Positions 1 to 13,416 are shown, counted from the first letter of the stretch. The stretch: 64,000 bases of DNA from Hetaerina americana (GCA_022747635.1 JAKTNV010000001.1:21285072-21349071); one strand, 5' to 3'. Program-made: numbers and translations. The notes: a model not told the origin generated them from the sequence alone.

Positions 1-169
1 AAGGAGCTGGAAAAGCCCTTTTGGAACGGTGGATAACACCAAAGGGGGCGTGACGAGGTGCCTAAATAAGGTTCCCGTCGACGCCTTACAGAAATCGTAT
101 CCTGACTGGCCGAGACGTTGGCATCAGTGTGAAATTGGTGCACAAGAGTATTCTTTTGAAGATTTTTAG
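1..169 (+). pseudogene. Tc1/mariner-type transposase C-terminal remnant
   Basis: The frame starting at base 2 is open to TAG at 167-169. It reads a short degenerate stretch and then TRCLNKVPVDALQKSYPDWP and RRWHQCEIGAQEYSFEDF. The pattern (V)P-x-x-A-(F/L)Q-x-x-Y-x-x-W-x-x-R-(W/L)-x-(K/Q)-C followed by G-x-Y-F-E-x-F matches what I know of the last 45 residues of mariner-superfamily transposases. The catalytic region would lie left of the window. The copy is probably dead, since the F/E-x-F end is altered (EYSFEDF). No inverted terminal repeat was recognised downstream. Confidence 0.6.
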
Positions 170-3100
170 TAAATTTTACTTTGATCTGAAATGATTTTTT
201 TCCTGATTTGGTCCACTTCTTTTTGAGAAAGAACATATACCGTTGAACCTTTACGTGCCGTTGAACCTCTCCCAATTTGGAGTAAATGCACCATTAGGCT
301 GAATAAATGAACAAATTTAGCAGTTAAGTCACGCTGATTGCATGTACAATAAACTTAATATTCCGGAGAGTGTGACGAATCGGTCATTCGGTTGCTCCCT
401 TACCCCGCGTTAAATGCGGATTTTCCTACGCCCGTAAAGGATTTTTCCTAATTTTGAGGAATAGAAGCTGAGTTTCTATAATTTTCAGAGAAGCTTTAAA
501 AAAAAATTAATGCTAACTACTGTTACATTGAATGAAAATTAGGTTCAACTAGCTATAAAATCTAATTTTGAAGACATTCGGATATGGCAACAAGAATAAC
601 TTCATAGACAAACGTGACTCTTAAACAAGACATGGGCGATAATGACTCTTTAATAGTATAATATAAACAAAGTTATGTTTATGTAAACAAGCCCAGCGTA
701 AAATCTTTAGCAAAACTTGGTCCTTGAGATTCACAAGAAATGCGTTTATTTTTATAAAATTTGCTCATACGATCTGAGTAATTTCCATAAAAAAGTAAGT
801 CACGACCGAATAATTAAAACTGACTGACACTTCCGGGATACATTCACCACGGCTAAAAGATATTCTGGCACTTCCGGGAGATACTTTTTATGCATCACGG
901 ACCAGATATTGGCCACATCTTTTTATTTTACTTTTGAAGAGTTTGCAGCCGTCATTTTAAACATTCCAAGTTAGGCTGTGGTCTGTTGGAACTACCTTGA
1001 TCGGACGGTATGGTGAAAGATGAAAGAGAATTTTAGTCAAATGAGACCGATAAGAGAAATGGTTTGTTTGAGAGGATACTGGGGTATTGTGATCGAGTGC
1101 GATTGACATTCGATCAGAAAGATAATTCATTTTAGGTTATATATAATAATAGAAATATTACTGTGGAAATTATTCAATCGAAGTACAATTTTAGTGGAGA
1201 AAAAGCAAAACAATGAATCAATTACCAAGGACTCATAAAGTATCTGCTTCTTTGGAAACTATGAAATATTAAAATTATGCCAATTATCAATTTGTGCTCA
1301 AAATAATTTTGCCCTGGATATATCATTTTAGAGTTTCATTCAAACCGTTAATATAATATATTTTAACTAATCGTAAAATTTTATATTTAATATTTTAATA
1401 TTTATTATATAGCATATTTTAACGGAACGGACGTAATATTTTTTCAAGAATATCGTCGAAAATATTTGGATTCAAAGTTTTGAAGCTGAAAAATCATGTT
1501 ACTTCTTTCAGAAAGATTTATGTTGCATTACAAATATTTTCCGGGTTTGGTAAGACAGTGATACAGCACCAAACTCTTGACCAAAAACACTTTGTGCCAC
1601 TTAAACTCTTGGCTCTTGGCTATTGTAAGAGTTTGTCTAAGAATTTTTACAAAACTTATTTCCACGAATCTACTTTGGTTGAACTACACAACTTTAGCTA
1701 AATTCTTAGCATCAAAGATTCATGGAAAATTTGCAAATAATTCCACGTTTTAATTTAAAACTGTGTTCACCAAACTAACACATCCTGACCAAAGAATTTA
1801 AGAAAACTTTCGAGCTAGCAGAAAGTTCACCTTTCACAAATATTCATGCCGAGACTCATCGATTCCCGTTTCTTGAGTCTCGCTGCATGGGCACAGAGAC
1901 ACAAGGAAGAAGAAACCAATGGGCAATCGCGGAAGGAAGTTTGGAGAGACGAATGGGTATTCTGTCTGAATTAAGGATATCTCCTCATCAATCATTAATA
2001 GTCATAGGTTATTACTATAGGTAGCAGTCAAGAATAATGGGAGAGAAGTGCTCTTAATTTATACTGAATTGAGGTCATCCTACTTATTTTCCTTCCTAAG
2101 CCAACAACTGTGGCTGGAGAAAAAAGCACCGAAACAGTTTGAAAAAAAAATGAACGGAATATGGGTTGTGAAGTGAATTTCTGGAAACGATTAGAGAAAA
2201 TGAAGGAGGGAGAAATCAAAATAGGACATAAAAATTAAAAATATTGGGGCAAGTCGTTGGGAGGAGAAATCTCGAAACGCTTAATGGAAACAATCATATG
2301 GCATTTCATAAATACGGAGAAACTGATAGCATTAAAACGAATATTTGAAAATATAATTAAACTAAAGAGAGTGAGTGATATATCATGATAATTGATTTCA
2401 TATGGTATTTTTATGATATTTTTAGTTGTAAAAGAAATTGAAATTTTGCGATAAATCTTTCATACAAGTTTTACATAGTTCACAAGCCAGAAAATAACAT
2501 CGTAGAGGGACTACAAATGCTAAATTTTTGTTACCAACAGCAATACAGGTATACTTGAACAAGCTACTTTCGCCTTCTAAAATCTGTTTTGTGTTTATCT
2601 GTATATGATTAATATCACCTACCACTTACACCTACTTTTTTTACCTACTCATTTCCTCTATTAGAGCAAAGAAATTACAGATTTCCTTCTTACGTAATAG
2701 ATTTTGTAAATACCAACACGTCTATCAATTTTTTTATATTATATTTTTATCAGCCACATATTTAACTATGGACACAATTAAACTCAGACTCTAATCAGAC
2801 CAATTAGGGTTATGACGAAGGACATACTAATTAAGCTTCTGCCAGTTAAAGAGAGGTGTGTCATGAACGTGGTGGGCCACCGCCGGGAACCGATCCCCTA
2901 CGGCCAATTTTACATTTATACACTAGCAAATATCACCTCTCCAGTCGTAGAACTGAGAACTCCAATCAAATTGAGTGCGTTCCACTTCTGATTTTTATGG
3001 TCGGTTATGCAATGCGTGTAATGGTCATATTGCATGCGTTTGTATTTTTTTTATGTCAAAGGAGATGATGATAGCAGAGAAAGTTATGCTGGAAAGACGT

Positions 3101-4032
3101 TCGTCTTCGGGATCGGAAAACCGTGCGAGCTACAGTAATCTGTTCGGAGTTATTATAACAATCACGCTCCATTCGATCTCCGCCTATTGCTCGCGCGTCA
3201 TAACTCATCCATGAGACTAAACGCTCGGAGGTGTAGGCAGACAGGCTGGCAGTCACGCGTGATCTTTCCGAACGAAAGTGAAAATTTTCACTTTGTTAAG
3301 CGATACCGACCAAGGCGAATCCACGACTCCACTCACATAGGGAAGAGGTTACTCGAAGGAGTTTTCGATAATATATTTCTCCCAATGCGAGGGAGACAGA
3401 GTGGAGTCTGTGTGGGTTGCAGGTTTTACTGCCCCACTTTTACAAAGCGTATCATTTCAAACGACGCGAAAAATAAAAGTTGTAAGGTGGAGAAGGGGAT
3501 GCGAAGATCCTTCTCTGCAACCGAGTATTTTGCACGGGAATAATAATGGATGAATGGAAATAACCCCAAAATGTTTGATAGAGCTAATTCTCGGTCCTTA
3601 TCTTAAACTTCATGATTAGACTTCTTTCCCAGATGAATTCATCCTCAGAGAATGAACTCTTCTGGGAATATACTACGGCATTTCTCCTTCGTTCTAAATT
3701 GCCTACATTCACAAAAATATCGAAGCATAATCTGATGTTAAAATTGGTACTTTTAAAAATTTCGTATTGAGGTTATGAGTTAAATAAGAAAGCAGAAGAT
3801 GGCTAACACAACAGTCGCGACGAGTGAGAAGAAATTTTATCGTTAAGCACTCACCTAATTTTCCTCGAACGTGTCAACGGTGAGATATGACCTCTCTTGA
3901 CGGTACACCCAGGAATTCAATTATTAACAGATGCCACAAAATATAAATACTCGTTTACTGAAAGCGATTGCTAAACGAGCTGCACTAGCTTCCGCAAAGT
4001 CAAGACTATTGAGGTATTGCGAGTTCCTAGGA
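170..4032. other. Mostly AT-rich sequence with no recognised gene
   Basis: I see no coding exon, RNA gene or clear repeat here. The part from about 2850 to 3540 is less AT-rich and has overlapping open frames (up to 118 codons at 3187-3543), but they lack any recognisable motif and overlap on both strands, so they are not annotated as genes. Confidence 0.5.
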
Positions 4033-4416
4033 AGAGACTCCAGCGCGCGTCAGATCATTCATGCGCCAGTCTCACACTTGATTTTTGTTTTTCCCCTCTC
4101 ATTCTCACTGCATACCTGCACGGTCAAATTTTGCCCTCTAGTCCATGGGTCAAAGTCAGACCGGTGATCTTTTCGGCCGACAAAATCGAATCGGTCCACG
4201 AGACCTCACGCACCCGGGCTTCACCCGTACCCAGAGATTCCAACGCGCGTCAGACCATTCATTCGCCATTTGCCTCCCACTTGCTTTTTGTTTTTCTTCC
4301 CTTTCCCATAGAATACCGGCACGGTGGCATCTCGTCCTCAACAAAACCCAAGAGTTTGACCGGGGATCTTTTCGCTAGGCAAAAACGGTCAGCCCTCGAG
4401 ACCCCACGCACCTGCG
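4033..4416 (+). repeat. Diverged two-copy tandem repeat, period about 200 bp, upstream of gene 1
   Basis: Two copies begin with agagaYtccaRcgcgcgtcaga at 4033 and 4233. Both then carry a cac-ttg-ttttttgtttttc segment, a cggcacgg-type segment, a ggtcaaagt/gagtttgacc segment followed by ggRgatcttttcg, and end in ccYcacgcacc at 4204-4214 and 4402-4412. Similarity is patchy (roughly three quarters by eye). The repeats end less than 200 bp before the G-rich promoter block, so they may be duplicated upstream regulatory DNA. Confidence 0.8.
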
Positions 4417-5540
4417 GATTGATAATGGATTAGGTTACTTGAACACAGCGATATGTTGAGAGTAAGAGAACCACCCACTCTAAAACGATTGCCTAACGCC
4501 TGCAACACTCGGACAGCGCGGTGGTGAGAGAAAAAGAGAGAGAAGAAAATGGCGATTCATTCGGACAATGCCAGCCAGCGTCAGTAGGGGGGGGAGGAGA
4601 AGGGGTTGGTTGGGGGTGGGGTTGTGAGGGAGGGAGGGAGGACAATTGCTGAGGGGAGTGTTGGCGGGGGAGGAGGTGAGTATGGGAAGGAGCGAGGAAG
4701 GGAGGGAGATGCGGAGGGGGAGGCGGACGAGGAGATGGGGGAACACCTTGTGCTCCACGGGTGGGGAGGTACTTGAGGAGGTAGACGGGAGGTGGGGTGG
4801 GAGGGAGGGAGACGGGAGGGGGAGGGAGGAAGGTGGCGAAGCGAGAGAGGTAGCGCGCCGCTGGCCGTCTCCACATGAACCAGATCGTCAGATCCCCACA
4901 GAAGTCTTCGACGAAAGGATTTCTTCGCCTCGCCATGCCGTTCTCCAGGGAATTACTTTCGTTCGGTAAGTACTTGCTCCTTATTTTTCGCCCCGGGAGA
5001 ATCAGGTCGACATCTCGGGCCGCGCGCACCTTTGGTCCGTCCAAGGGGGTCGGGGCGGCACCTGGTGAGTCCGGGACAAATTGTCCTGGTGCCCATCTTC
5101 TTCTTCTTTCTCGGACGGCACCACCGTGGATGCCACCTCCTCCTTTCCCACCCGCCCGTTCGCCCACCTTCCCTCCCCCTACCCGCATCCCTCGACCCCC
5201 CGGTGGCGCCTAGTCATTCTCCACCTCCTCTTCTTCTCCCCCCTCCCTCCGCGGCGGGAGAGTGAAGACGATCGAGGCGACATCGGCCTATGTACCCGAG
5301 ATTCATCCTGTCACTTTTCCTCCGGCACACTTTCTGTCCCGCATCTTTTGTCTCGTCGCGTCTCTCTTTGGCGCAAATTTCAATCCGTCTGTGAGTCGTG
5401 TTTGTTTGTTTTTTCTCTCTCCGGCTCCGATTCCCGTCTCACCATTTGTTGTTATAAGGATGTAGAGGTGGAAAGGAGTCGTGTCCTTGGGTTATTCCAG
5501 TCGACGGAGCTTCAGCTCCTCGTCCGCTTGTGAATGCCAT
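4400..5540 (+). promoter_or_regulatory. GC-rich promoter-like block around gene 1 first exon
   Basis: This block is far richer in GC and CpG than the AT-rich surroundings. From about 4590 to 4860 the + strand is nearly all purine, with many GGG runs that could form G-quadruplexes. From about 5090 to 5260 it becomes C/T-rich. The putative first coding exon sits between the two. No TATA box stands out; a weak initiator-like TCAGAT lies at 4889-4894. The long open frames here (4493-5533) look like compositional artefacts, because they are low-complexity and lack family motifs. Confidence 0.5.
4935..4965 (+). CDS. Gene 1 coding exon 1: start of signal peptide (obstructor/CPAP3-like)
   Basis: This 31-nt coding exon reads MPFSRELLSF plus one base and ends at a consensus donor, gtaagt (4966-4971), in phase 1. 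The acceptor at 41590-41591 is also phase 1. Joining them gives V at residue 11 and a plausible secretory leader (residues 1-20, cleavage after Ala20), with Gln-His-Cys of the first chitin-binding domain following directly. The ATG has G at -3 and lies in a GC/CpG-rich block, as a first exon would. An in-frame ATG 60 nt upstream (4875) has a weaker context and would give a 20-residue longer leader; I prefer 4935. The pairing rests on phase, signal-peptide logic and position. The 36.6-kb intron it implies is an inference. RNA-seq junction reads would settle it. Confidence 0.62.
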
Positions 5541-8500
5541 TTTGAATTTAATTTAATGGTATTTGTCAGCCTACTTTTTAGTTGTGTAAGTGATCTATGT
5601 CGACCAAGATATTGAGTACATGTTTTCTACTAAGGGCAAGCAAAAGAATAGCCTCTTTTTGATTCCGGCCCCGAATTGGTTATGTACAAGAAAGATGGAT
5701 GAAGAAATTGTATGATATTCTTATAAACGACGTCTTATTTCATTATAATTTAAGATAAGTGCACGATCATGTTAATGCCAATCATTTCAAGCCACACCAT
5801 AAAAATACAATTGTCATCGCTGATTCAAGATTTGTGAGGATCTCAATAATACAATTAAGTTTTTTCTTCACCTCATTCAAGAGTTTTTATCTATGATTTT
5901 GCTATACAACCACCAATCGGTCTAATTATCAAAAGCAATAAATAATAGCATTATAATGTTCATTTTGACTTGGTAACCTTCTAGCCAAAAGTTATCTAGA
6001 TTCGTGTATCAAAATTTTGAGGTCACTAAATGAGCAGATACAACTTTTTTTCATTAATCTTTCTTGCTGATGTCCTTGACGCTAACCAGGGGAAAAATTT
6101 TATTTGTGAGTCTACCTACTCTGCAGAGACTACCCTTCGTAAGCTTTGCGAGCAATCACATTGGAATCTTATGTGTACTCATCTACAAAGACGTCTTTAT
6201 AAAGTATGTTTCACAGCTCACAAATGTCGTGAACAACACTGACTTAGGGTAAAATCGATTACGTATGCTGGCGGATGTAATTCAACCGTTCAGATTCGAT
6301 ATAAAAATTCGCATAATAAACCCTAATCGTCACCAGATCTCTACCGTTTGAAAGTAAAAGTCACCATGTGTAGAATACACGTAACCTTGATTGAGCGTTG
6401 GTTGTGGTTTCTCTCGGACAAAATTACTTAAGAGAGGCCCTTGAGACGGTCCGAGATGGGATCTCTTCGGGTTAACTTTCGCTTATCTTGCAGAGATTAA
6501 TTAAGATTCAGCAGAGCCGCACGTCCACGTCAAGAGTTAAACGAAGAGACCATGAGACCCCGCACTCGGCCCCGGGGCAAATCCAATAAATAAAAAGGAA
6601 ATTCTGGTCGCCCTCCATGTTCAACGTTCTTAAATCACATTCATAATTTGCTCTTTTTCCGTTTATTTGCCAAGGAGTGGTCGAAATTCATTTCTTTTGC
6701 TCTCTCTCTCTCTCTGTCTTGAGCCTGATCGGGGAGGAGCTGGAAATCGGTTGCCTTGGAGACAAGCCCTGCCTAGCTGGCTGGCCGACTACCCTTCGTA
6801 CGGTACAAGGTCCTTTTTCGTGAAAAAGCGGTAGTCCTTCAGGAAAGTAATGACTGTGTAGGAATCATTGACTGCTAAAGGAGGAAGGAGGGGAAGGGAG
6901 GAGGGGGGTGGAATGGAAAGAGGAGGGCGGAGGTAGGCATTCGATTGCTGTGGGATAAGAATGTGTTGGTTGGGGCTTTCTTGGAGATAAAAAAAGATGC
7001 TCCATGGAAAATTTGAAAGAGAAGAAGGAAAAATAGAGGTGTCTAAGGGGTTGGGGAGAAATAAAAGGATACCTTGGTGTTGGTAAGATGCGCTGCGGCA
7101 GCGGTACTTATTTTTTGTGGGTATAGGTAGGTAAAAAATTTAAGATGTTCTCATATTCCAGTGCTCAAACGAACGGGAAAATTTTTTTGGTAAAAGGATT
7201 GGTTAAAAATGTACCGTTGTTCTCGCTGATTACCGTATTGCTTATAGGAATTCCGATTTCCGAGTGTCTCTTAGCTGATGAAGAGTTTCACCAATGCAAC
7301 TGGAATAGCTTATTGTGCTTAATTAAATCAAAATTTGATCTCTTTTCAAAGTTATGGAAAATGTAGAATTGACATTAGAGAAAATTCAAACAAGATAATT
7401 AAATAAAGTTTTGGGATTTCAAATTATAGAAGGAAACAAAAATTTTATTTTCCGAATGGGCAGGTAGATAATGATTATTTTTCAATTAAAACTATTTTGA
7501 TTTCAGTAAATATTACTCTACAATGAAGACGACTTATATTTATTCAAATTACTCTGCACATGTTACTTCCATTAAAAACTGAGGGCACATGTTTTGGCCA
7601 CGTGGTTTTCGAGGCTGAAATTCTTTTTCATTGGTAAAGAAAGTTCTCGGCCACGACGAGGACGTGTCTAGAGATAAACATTGAATTTTATAGAAAAACG
7701 TTCGAATCAATGCATCACGACAAATGATTTAGGTAATAATATGTAAATAAGCGTGTAAAATTTTAAATTTAAAAATAAGATACTATAACTACAAAAGACG
7801 TGTTAATATTTGGATAGTAGGCCGATTTTAATGAATCGAGATGTTATCTAAAAGATGTATCTACTCCGAAAATAATTCTAGCTTAAATCAAAAATATAAT
7901 ATTATCTGAGTTTATCAGGAACGGAAGCATTTCCGGAGTGGTCTTAAAGGCCCATAGTTTTAGACTCCCTTCATTGTGTTACCTAACCAATATCTGTTAT
8001 TGATAAATTAATGAATTATTTTAAATTTTAAAACGTGCACACACACATGGCTACTTTTATTTCAAAATTAAAATGGAATATTCTCGAATAACACAAAATC
8101 GAAAGGCGTTCATATTGGATATATTCAAGTAACATTTTTCTTGTTTAAGAGCCACAAAGAGTCAATGATATGCATTTTTTTAAAGAGAAGTTTACGTTGT
8201 TGTGGCATCATTGGAATATAAACTCTGGAGAAATTCATTGGTGTACCTTGAGAAAGCTTGTCTTCCTCGATTAATATTTATTCCGACACTCATGGCGTTT
8301 ACACTAGAAAGCGAATGGCACCTTCCTGGAATCGTTTCCACGTTTCTATAACTAAGGAACCACAATTTCTACAAAAAATCGAATCGATTTCTTTTCAACT
8401 TCTTTTTAAACATTCTAACGAAACAAAAATTTCGGACATGATCGGACGAATGACTCAAAGAAAAATCTCCTTTTCTTACCTCCCCTTCACTTATATTTTC

Positions 8501-10295
8501 CTTTCCAAGAAGTGATATTATATTCCCTTTCAACTATCTCATTATTGAGCTGATTTTTCCTTCATTACTAGGCGGGATTGTTGAAATTACTTTCGTCTTA
8601 TTTGAGCTCCCCCCCTCTCCCCTACCTCACCTTGCTTGGGAAAGCTTTTTGGAATACATGCGGACACCTTAAAAGCCCATAACTTGTGCGTGTAAAATCA
8701 AAGGTGGCATTAAAGGTCACCTTCGCTTATGGGCGGTGTAAAAGAATCCAGCTGTCTACAAAACGCATAATATTTCTTCTTTCGGAGATAGACGTGTTTC
8801 CTTCACGAAGTCACAAAAAAGAGCATATTTACGTGCTCGTCATTCGGTGTAATGAAGCCGAAATGCAGTATCACGAGATAATTTAAAATTTCATTTTAAT
8901 TTTCTTTTGACACACGATAATTTTTAAAGCTCCGAAATAACACACTTTTGTAACAATAAAATAAAATGAAACACTTTATTCTCATATGTTTCCAAGAATA
9001 TGCCGTTTCTAGCATATCTAGCAACCTTATGTCTATGCATTTAAATGGCAAACCAGAAAGACATACACTTACGAAGCAACTTCAAGATGTTCTTCTAAAC
9101 TCTTATTCTTTGTCCAGTTAAAGAAAAATATGCATAGGAAATCATAAGCAAGGAAGGTGACAATAGTTTGGTGACATTATGAGGTAACAATGGGTAAAAA
9201 TATTAATTCTAGATTAAGGAATGAATGTTTGCCAAAACAATTACGCAATACTGTATGAAAGCATTGCGAGAATCGTCACGGTGCGTAATTATTTTTCCCA
9301 AGCGTAAAAATTTGAAAAACATTTGAAAAGCTGGTCTTTTTTTTTGGTGGGTTCCCTAGGGAGCTGGTCTCTCTGACATCATGTGAATCGTTTTTTGAAG
9401 GGAGACAGGTCAGCTGCTTAGGTGATCAGTGAGTTGAGTAAGCCCTATCGTTTGGATGCAAACTTTTGTGAGCAGGAATTTATCAAATAATGATAAACTG
9501 GCATAATAACGATGACAGGAGAGGTCATAGTTGTAGATCTCGCAAAAAAACCGGATTAGTCCGAAAGAATTGCTGACATAATCGCCTACATAATTATTGA
9601 GAACACGATACCTATATAAATCGAATATTATGTGTATGTTTGATTACCAGCGTGGTCACCATAGTAAAAATTTCTCCTTGATAAATAGTACGAGGATGTT
9701 TTTTTAAAAAAATATGTAAATGGCCAAAGTCACAGTGAATGGAGGTTTTCTTTTGATTCAGGCTATTTCACTGGCGTCTCGAATATCGGACAAGTAAAAT
9801 CGTCTCGGAGGCTTATGTCTGAGTTTTCAGGTTCTTGAGAGTCACTCTGGAGCCTTGAGGCGGGTGTAAGAATCAAAACCCAAAACATTAGTGATAATGG
9901 GGACATGGAACTGGTGTAAAACATGCAACATTTTTAACCGAGGCTTTTATACGACAAATATATTAACATGTAACTTTGAGGAGTTCCCTCAGGAGTAATC
10001 ATACCGATGGCTTTAGCAGATAAGTAATGACTGTGCAAATGATATCATTCCTTGCCTTTGCATTATTGAGCACGAAATTATAAACCAACGCGTAAAAACA
10101 ATAATTAAATAAAAATAATAATTAATCAAAAACAATATTAACTAATGTTCTCCACATTTGCTGAAATAAGCATATTTACTAATGATTTAATTTCGTACAA
10201 TTCATTATGGACATTGAATTAATTCTCCCATCAAATCCAATTCAATACTTTCTCCAAGTGTATACTGGTTAATCGCGTAAACGAATGAGGTATGA
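5541..10295. other. Gene 1 intron 1: no recognised element except a polypurine tract
   Basis: The sequence is AT-rich with scattered stops in all frames. The one compositional feature is a G/A-only run around 6880-6935 (aaggaggaaggaggggaagg and similar), preceded by a short CT repeat at about 6700-6717. No exon, SINE head or inverted repeat was recognised. Confidence 0.5.
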
Positions 10296-10566
10296 AAACA
10301 CTATAAACACAGTAATCAACCGTCGGTCGGTCGGTTTGGTAGGTGATGTTAGAGTTCACCCAGTACTAAGCCCTATACGGCAAGTGTAGGGGGACAAGTT
10401 CCTTTCCCTGCGCCGGTTATGGTTTCCCAGGAAGACCTGGTACGCGAAAAATCACATAGCTTGGGTGGAGCTGCAGGTGCCCAGAGTGCCTTGCCCGGGA
10501 ATCGAACCCGGGACCCTCCGGTCAGCAGTCCAATCCTCTCCCCCCTGGTGTACCGCGATCCACGGT
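10296..10566 (-). mobile_element. tRNA-derived SINE, family A (minus strand)
   Basis: Read on the minus strand, the head carries a B box GGTTCGATTCC (10508-10498) and a tRNA-like 5' part starting near 10566. It continues into a body shared with the + strand copy at 22262-22530, with a ctggtacc/cttcctgggaaaccataacc segment and an end resembling accgacc...ttgattactgtgtttata. Two or three copies of cggt near 10322 look like local expansion. SINEs depend on LINE enzymes and encode nothing. Confidence 0.85.
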
Positions 10567-13318
10567 TGAGGTAAATCCACAGGTATACCGCTTAGGAAAA
10601 GGTTCAATCAAATTGACAGAGGTTACGAGAGAAAGAAAAAATTGGAGCAGGAGGTATGTGAACGGAATTAAACATGATCTCGTTTAAACTAATGTGTTGT
10701 TCCGCGCGTAAACTATTCCATTTTCCTTTAAAGTATGTCATTATAAGAGTACATTCATATCCATATCGGTGAGGTGCCGTATGGCCTTCTGGAGTTGGGT
10801 TTTTCTTTCATTCGCTTTGAAAAATATTGGTTTGCGTCTCCGTGAGAAAATTACAACAGGATCCGCATGATCTGGATGTGTGAAGCAGTTATTTTCCATC
10901 ATAGTTTTATGAGAAAATTTCAATAGGGTGCTTTTCATCAAAATTTTTTACTTTTTACGAAATGCGTGTGAAATGTGGATATTCTGGCTAAGTTTAATTT
11001 AGTTTAGGAAATAAATCAATCAGTAAATAACCATTTCTATTGACTTAGAAGAGTGTTCTTTTTCACCGAAACGATCTATTTCACACATTTTACTACTGAG
11101 AAACATAAGCTTAGGTGCGAAAAAATAAATATATCAAATTTTTAAAAATATTCAACTATGTATATTAATTTTTATGTACGCGATTAATCAAGATGTGGAA
11201 AATTTCTATCAGGATTGAAAAAATAAATACAATATTAAAAACTTTTACATATTATCCAGTTTAAACTCCAATATATTTTTTCTCTGAGTAATTCATGGTA
11301 AAAAGAACACATGAAATAATCATATGCCTAAATAATAATCCCGACTTAGCGCCTACACGTGCTTCTATAAATGATAAGGTTAAACCTTCTTTGTTTCATT
11401 GATTTGAAGTTGGGGAATGAACTCTTTAAGTACAATTATGATATATTTATTTTCCAAGATTCATGTAATACTCTAAGAGACTTATCTATTTAAATAGTCG
11501 CAGTAATGAATAGCAATCTTTATTTTTTATCGGATTTACTTTTTTTGCTTTTTTTATGATTAATTACGAACCCGTTTCATGAGGTGAATAGACGGAATAA
11601 TTATTACCAGCTTGATTACTCCCTTAGATCCACTTTTAATTGGTCTCTTCATAACTGGAACCTTAATTGAACCATGGTGGTGATGAACTAGGTGAACGAA
11701 TGACCGGATGAGCTGAAACTTATTTAAAATTCCATTTCTTTCGACTCCTAATTGGAATGAATCTTATGAAATTTAGTCTTACGGCTATTATAAATATTGA
11801 ATTCAAATGAAATATATGTTTTAAAATAAATAAGGGGAGTTTTCTTAGGCCTCATCGGATTTGGTGTTATTTCGGAAGATAAGAAGCACCAATGCCATGC
11901 GTCAACAAATGTCCGTTTGAAATTCTCAAAACTATTTCTTGCTAACATTTTCCGGTCCTACATTTGGATTTGTTATACTTACTCTGTTTTTTTTCAACCA
12001 ATTCTTCCATTAAACCTAAAGGGAAGTGCAACTTCAAAATTCTTAGGTAAAACGAAAACAATATCAATCAATGCCACGTATCAAATTTATTTATTTTAAA
12101 AAAGCCGATTTGAGTAATGCAAATTATTCGGTTTACAGCCTTTAAGATGCTCTGACGTTAAGAATCATTTTTCTCATTCCATACGGCATAAAAGGTAGAG
12201 CAATAGGTATTTTGTTTTAATCTGCTTCATCTGTATAAGATTCATATAATTTATTCCTGTATCATTGAAATTTATTCCCTTAATTATTTCGGTCACATCC
12301 CTCACATTAGGGACATGATGTCTATTTAGAATATAATAATTTATTAAAAAAATACATTTAAAACTAAAAATACACTTAGATGAGATCGGTGTTTTATCAT
12401 CTACTATAATAAGGTTAGTGCATTAGCGCTATTCTAAATGAAAAATGTCAAATCTAGGTAGTCGGTTCACTGGGACCTAACAACGTCAAATTGTATGTCT
12501 CTTCCACAGGAATTCTACTGTATCACGGACTCACTATTCTTTGCCAAGTAATATTTCCTTTTTTCAATTCTTCATACATTTTACCTACCTTCGTGCCTTA
12601 CAAAAAGCCTATTCTCTCCATACACCTTTTTTGCTCGTCCGTCACGGCCATCAGTATCCCATTGCCTCTCAATGTTTCTTTCACCTACTTATTCCGACCT
12701 CTTTGGATTTATTCTTACATATTCCTTTCTTCTTCCATAATTTTAAAAGTAATAAACTTTTACTCTTTCTCCGAAAGTTTTTTAAAAATATTTTGTAGAA
12801 ATATTTATCTAAACTTTTCACGTCATAGAGACTCTTATTCTTCATATAATTCTTCATTTAAATCTTCTTTGATATTCTTTTATCTCATTATGTTTTGAAT
12901 GCTCGATGAAAATCATTCAAAATTTTTATTTCTCTTGAAGGAACCCGTGAATCGGTTTCAAGTGATTCTACTAATCAATGAATGACCAAGCTTCACGGAG
13001 AGTCGTTGAATTTTAAATGAATACTTGACACAATGCTCGTATTTATTTAATCACTGAAAATATTTTTCATGGAGACTAATGTGCTACGAATATTTTTGAC
13101 AAAATATCTTGCGGAATGATGTCACACTTCATCTTAAAACTGTCTGCATAGAGAACTATTTGAATTTTTAAGTTTTCATCGATTCAATCTCTGCAAAAAA
13201 ATGAGTTTTATAAAGACAGACGAAAAGAAAAACACGAGCGTCAACTTGCTGACGAATTTTCCTGCCATAAAACTATTAAACTGACTCATTTAAGGTTCCC
13301 GACTTGGATGGGCAAAAT
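10567..13318. other. Gene 1 intron 1: AT-rich, no recognised gene
   Basis: No exon or RNA gene was found. Between about 12540 and 12900 the + strand is pyrimidine-rich and reads open for 135 codons, but without motif. It may be a very old antisense LINE 3' remnant (compare ctctttggatttattc with cctttggatttcttcc of better copies), which I cannot confirm. Confidence 0.4.
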
Positions 13319-13416
13319 ATACGATGGTTGTCTGAAAGTTTTCTGACCTAACAAAGATACAAGAGATTTTTTCTGAAATTTTCTGAGGTCGGAAACTTTT
13401 CAGACCACCCTCGTAT
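13319..13416. mobile_element. Mariner-like MITE (98 bp)
   Basis: Terminal inverted repeats of about 30 bp face each other: the left end begins tacgatggttgtctgaaag and the right end, reverse-complemented, begins tacgagggtggtctgaaaag; both continue to a tctgacct/ccgacct segment. The core is only about 35 bp. The outer bases are TA on both sides, as expected for Tc1/mariner TA target duplication. It has no coding capacity, so it is a non-autonomous miniature element or fold-back relic. Confidence 0.75.

Noticed and set aside
3187..3543. 118-codon open frame as a gene
   Set aside because: No motif, no splice or promoter support, and overlapping open frames on the other strand.
4493..5533. Several long open frames (up to 231 codons) in the GC-rich block
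   Set aside because: They overlap on both strands, are low-complexity Pro/Arg/Gly/Ser sequence, and no motif or splice structure supports them. Base composition explains them.
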